This document shows positions 62,065 through 64,000 of a DNA stretch of 64,000 bases, one piece after another. The notes beneath the pieces are model-generated. The model ran no database searches. It saw only the letters and a list, made by a program, of their open reading frames with translations, and was not told the origin of the DNA. The stretch covers positions 62,001 to 126,000 of the forward strand of contig NZ_CANMJE010000003.1 in NCBI RefSeq assembly GCF_947498095.1, read 5' to 3'. Source of the stretch: an uncultured Shimia sp. Its GTDB lineage: Bacteria > Pseudomonadota > Alphaproteobacteria > Rhodobacterales > Rhodobacteraceae. How positions within the stretch are numbered: the first letter of the stretch is position 1; every line of letters starts with the position of its first letter. Both the position numbers and the translations under genes were made by a program.

Positions 62065-63132
62065 TCAGGATTTTGACAAGGGCAATTTTCTAGTTTGGAT
62101 GTCGCCAAACAGCACTTCGTAAGCCCGCCTCTCCATAACATTGTTCACCTTGCTTCGTTTGACGCTGGAACGGAGCACGCGTTTGAGGTTCGTCAAATCT
62201 TGCTGTCTTAGCGAGGCGCGAGTTTCCACATTGTCCACTGCCGTTGTCATTGAGAACATCGCCCCCGCTCGGGTTAGGGCGCGCATAGAAATTGCTTCGC
62301 CGACGGCGACGACAACTTTCTGGTCCTTAAATCGGGGAATGGACGTCTCTGCCAACTCGGCGTTTAACAGCATCTCAAAGACGCTTTGAGAATGCGAAAG
62401 CTGTGTTGACGTTGAACAGAGAAATATGCCTCCCCCCCGATATGTGATCAGGCTGTCGGTTCCCCGTACTGCATGGGCGAGGGTGGTCGCGACGTCTGCC
62501 AAGAGTTGGCGGAATGCAATCGTACTGAGACTTTTGTGCAGCGATTCAATCTCAACAATTTTCGTTGCGAAAACGTGGCTGCGCATCAGTTTGATACGCG
62601 TAAGATGCATGATGTAGTTTTCGAACGCGACATACCCGACCACATTTTCGAGCCCCTTGATCTCAAAAGGTTCACTTGGGTTTATCGCGCAGCTCTTCTC
62701 CAGATCCTTCTCGAGTGTGAGCACAGCTACTCTGTTCTGGTTGGCCCGGATTTGTTCGTTCGTGAGCTTCTCGGCAACCCTTATGCGGCTAAAGAGTTCG
62801 AGGAAGTCAAAGGGCTTAGTGATGTAGTCTGTCGCGCCGGCCGCGAATGCCTGATCTACATACTTTTTTTGCGACATAGCTGTCAGCATGACGATGGGTG
62901 TTCGTTCATATCCGCGAATTTTGCGAATCTTCTGACACAAAACGATCCCGTTCATCTCAGGCATTTGGATGTCCAAGAGAAAGCTTTCAAACGGATCACT
63001 TTCTGCATCAATCAATTTGAGCGCTTCGGGGCCAGACGAAGCGGTAAACAACTCGTGTTGTGTCTCAGAGCTTACAGAAGCCCGGAGAAGATCTCTGATG
63101 TTCTCATCATCGTCTACAGCGAGTATTTTCAT
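62065..63132 (-). CDS. Response regulator with degenerate GGDEF domain
   Basis: A 355-residue protein. Residues 1-120 form a receiver with DDDENIRDLL, FLLDIQMPEMNGIVLCQ (phospho-accepting Asp near 53), VMLTAMSQ and YITKPFDFLELF. Residues about 185-330 have the layout of a GGDEF domain, but the signature is RGGGIFLCS where active cyclases have RGG(D/E)EF. Loss of both acidic residues means that cyclic-di-GMP synthesis is very unlikely. Such domains often act as binding or protein-contact modules. The ATG at 63132 is clear. It is divergent from the last gene of the window. Confidence 0.85.
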   Translation of the reverse strand: MKILAVDDDENIRDLLRASVSSETQHELFTASSGPEALKLIDAESDPFESFLLDIQMPEMNGIVLCQKIRKIRGYERTPIVMLTAMSQKKYVDQAFAAGATDYITKPFDFLELFSRIRVAEKLTNEQIRANQNRVAVLTLEKDLEKSCAINPSEPFEIKGLENVVGYVAFENYIMHLTRIKLMRSHVFATKIVEIESLHKSLSTIAFRQLLADVATTLAHAVRGTDSLITYRGGGIFLCSTSTQLSHSQSVFEMLLNAELAETSIPRFKDQKVVVAVGEAISMRALTRAGAMFSMTTAVDNVETRASLRQQDLTNLKRVLRSSVKRSKVNNVMERRAYEVLFGDIQTRKLPLSKS

Positions 63133-63619
63133 TCCAATTCAAATGAAACCGATGCGTGAACATCAACCTCATCTGCCTCTGATTTGTTACTTTTTGCGGT
63201 CGTTTCATGACTTCCATTGTAGACGTTAATTAATAATTAAGACGACAAATGGGCGAAAGACGCACATTTTCCAGTGCTGTCATGTGTCGATTTTCGGATC
63301 TGTTCACGGCTCTGTCTGCAGCCTCTTCAATTCTCTGCAGGGCTCAAAACCCAGGCCAATTAGCGAGCTAAACTGCACTTCTGTTCGCGCGGGGCGGCGC
63401 CAACAGGGCATAGAACAAGGTTAATGACATTGGACTAGCCGTGGCTCGATCCAATTCGCTCGATATTACCGGCCATGTTTCCCGGTTTTGTCTGTATTGT
63501 GCCAGTTATTTCAGCATGTTCGATCAACAAACACGCAGTCAAACTCTCAGCCTGCGTTGCGCCATTCTTTGTAGCCTCGGCAATTGAAGTTTCTCATTGC
63601 GTGGTTTTTGAACTCAGGC
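63133..63619. other. Divergent intergenic region before the last gene
   Basis: About 490 bases between the receiver-GGDEF start and the following receiver gene. It is A+T rich near 63230, with a TTAATTAATAATTAA stretch that suits a promoter. No gene is supported and no operator is recognised. Confidence 0.4.
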
Positions 63620-64000
63620 ATGGCGGATACTCCAAGCATACTTGTGATCGAAGAAAACAGCCTCCGGGCTGCGGAAATCCGTGACGGGCTTAGTCTGGGC
63701 GGTTGGAGCAGTGTCACCATCCTGGAGAACTTGGAATGCCTGTCGCAAGAGTTGAGCAAGACAGATCCTGACATCATTTTGATTGACCTTGCCACGCCGA
63801 ACCGTGACGCCTTGGAAAACCTCTCTAATGCATCGGGGGCTGCCCATCGACCGGTGGCAATGTTCGTGGATCAAACCGATGCTGAACTGACTCGACTGGC
63901 GATGCAGGCAGGTCTCTCTGCCTATGTTGTTGACGGTCTGGAGCAAAGCCGCATCCTACCCGTTCTTGAAACTGCAATTGAACGCTTCCGGTTCACCAGC
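63620..64000 (+). CDS. NasT-like response regulator, cut by the window edge
   Basis: An open frame from the ATG at 63620 to the edge gives 127 residues: ADTPSILVIEENSLRAAEIR, then DIILIDLATPNRDALENL near residue 54 (phospho-accepting Asp) and VAMFVDQTDAELTRLAMQAG near residue 80, ending AYVVDGLEQSRILPVLETAI. The R-A-x-x-I-x-x-G-L and Y-V-V-D-G-L phrases match NasT-type regulators, in which an RNA-binding ANTAR domain follows. That domain would lie beyond the edge, so it is a prediction. If correct, nitrate-assimilation genes should follow. The longer frame upstream has no support. Confidence 0.75.
   Translation, partial: MADTPSILVIEENSLRAAEIRDGLSLGGWSSVTILENLECLSQELSKTDPDIILIDLATPNRDALENLSNASGAAHRPVAMFVDQTDAELTRLAMQAGLSAYVVDGLEQSRILPVLETAIERFRFTS

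Overview
The window reads as chromosomal DNA of a marine Rhodobacteraceae (Roseobacter-group) alphaproteobacterium. This rests on the gene families seen, not on a search: several TRAP transporters, a DUF1992/DUF924/phytanoyl-CoA dioxygenase complement, a tandem glycine riboswitch before gcvT-gcvH-gcvP, an NsrR-type Rrf2 regulator, and an intergenic CCCGGAGTATTTTT motif that I recall as common in this family. No rRNA, tRNA, CRISPR array or intact mobile element was recognised.

Region 1 (1-20.7 kb) is ordinary core genome: a crotonase, a DUF1992 protein, a Bcr/CflA-like exporter, valS, a membrane LytTR regulator, small membrane proteins, a PhyH oxygenase divergent from a LysR regulator, an exported metallo-beta-lactamase-fold hydrolase, gltX, a Cys-rich mini-protein, DUF924, a gamma-glutamylcyclotransferase-like protein, an nsrR-like gene with its own candidate operator, the riboswitch-controlled glycine cleavage operon, a sulfotransferase and a class V aminotransferase-fold protein.

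Region 2 (21-37.2 kb) is accessory and catabolic. A GntR/FCD regulator is divergent from a DctPQM TRAP importer, an SDR, a cupin (KdgF-like by motif), a PfkB sugar kinase (KdgK-like) and mannonate dehydratase (UxuA). This is a route for uronate or unsaturated uronate to 2-keto-3-deoxygluconate phosphate. Next comes a second module: a sulfatase, a MarR regulator, a TAXI-type TRAP importer with fused permease, a second sulfatase and the first codons of an amidohydrolase. Both sulfatases lack a signal peptide, so desulfation would be cytoplasmic, after import. This second module lies between two inward-facing IS6-family remnants, which suggests that it was mobilised. The whole is best explained as import and breakdown of sulfated, uronate-containing sugars; the exact substrate is unknown.

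Region 3 (37.2-49 kb) mixes decay with a giant gene. A secreted-protein/exbB/exbD/tonB operon is entirely pseudogenised. A 2417-residue autotransporter-like protein follows, made of about 19-22 Ig-like (He_PIG type) repeats and a C-terminal outer-membrane barrel. Downstream are another decayed IS6 transposase and a broken tungstate permease gene (tupB).

Region 4 (49-56.3 kb) is a peptide-type ABC importer operon (binding protein, two permeases, fused double ATPase) that also carries an XRE-cupin regulator and an M24 metallopeptidase.

Region 5 (56.5-64 kb) is signalling: a membrane histidine kinase, a LuxI/FeeM-like N-acyltransferase next to a SAM methyltransferase, a CheY-like receiver convergent with an Hpt protein, a receiver fused to a degenerate GGDEF domain, and the start of a second receiver protein (NasT-like) cut by the window edge. 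Five IS6-family transposase remnants in all (21.0, 29.1, 37.0, 47.5, 56.5 kb) mark regions 2-5 as a zone of past insertion and gene loss.
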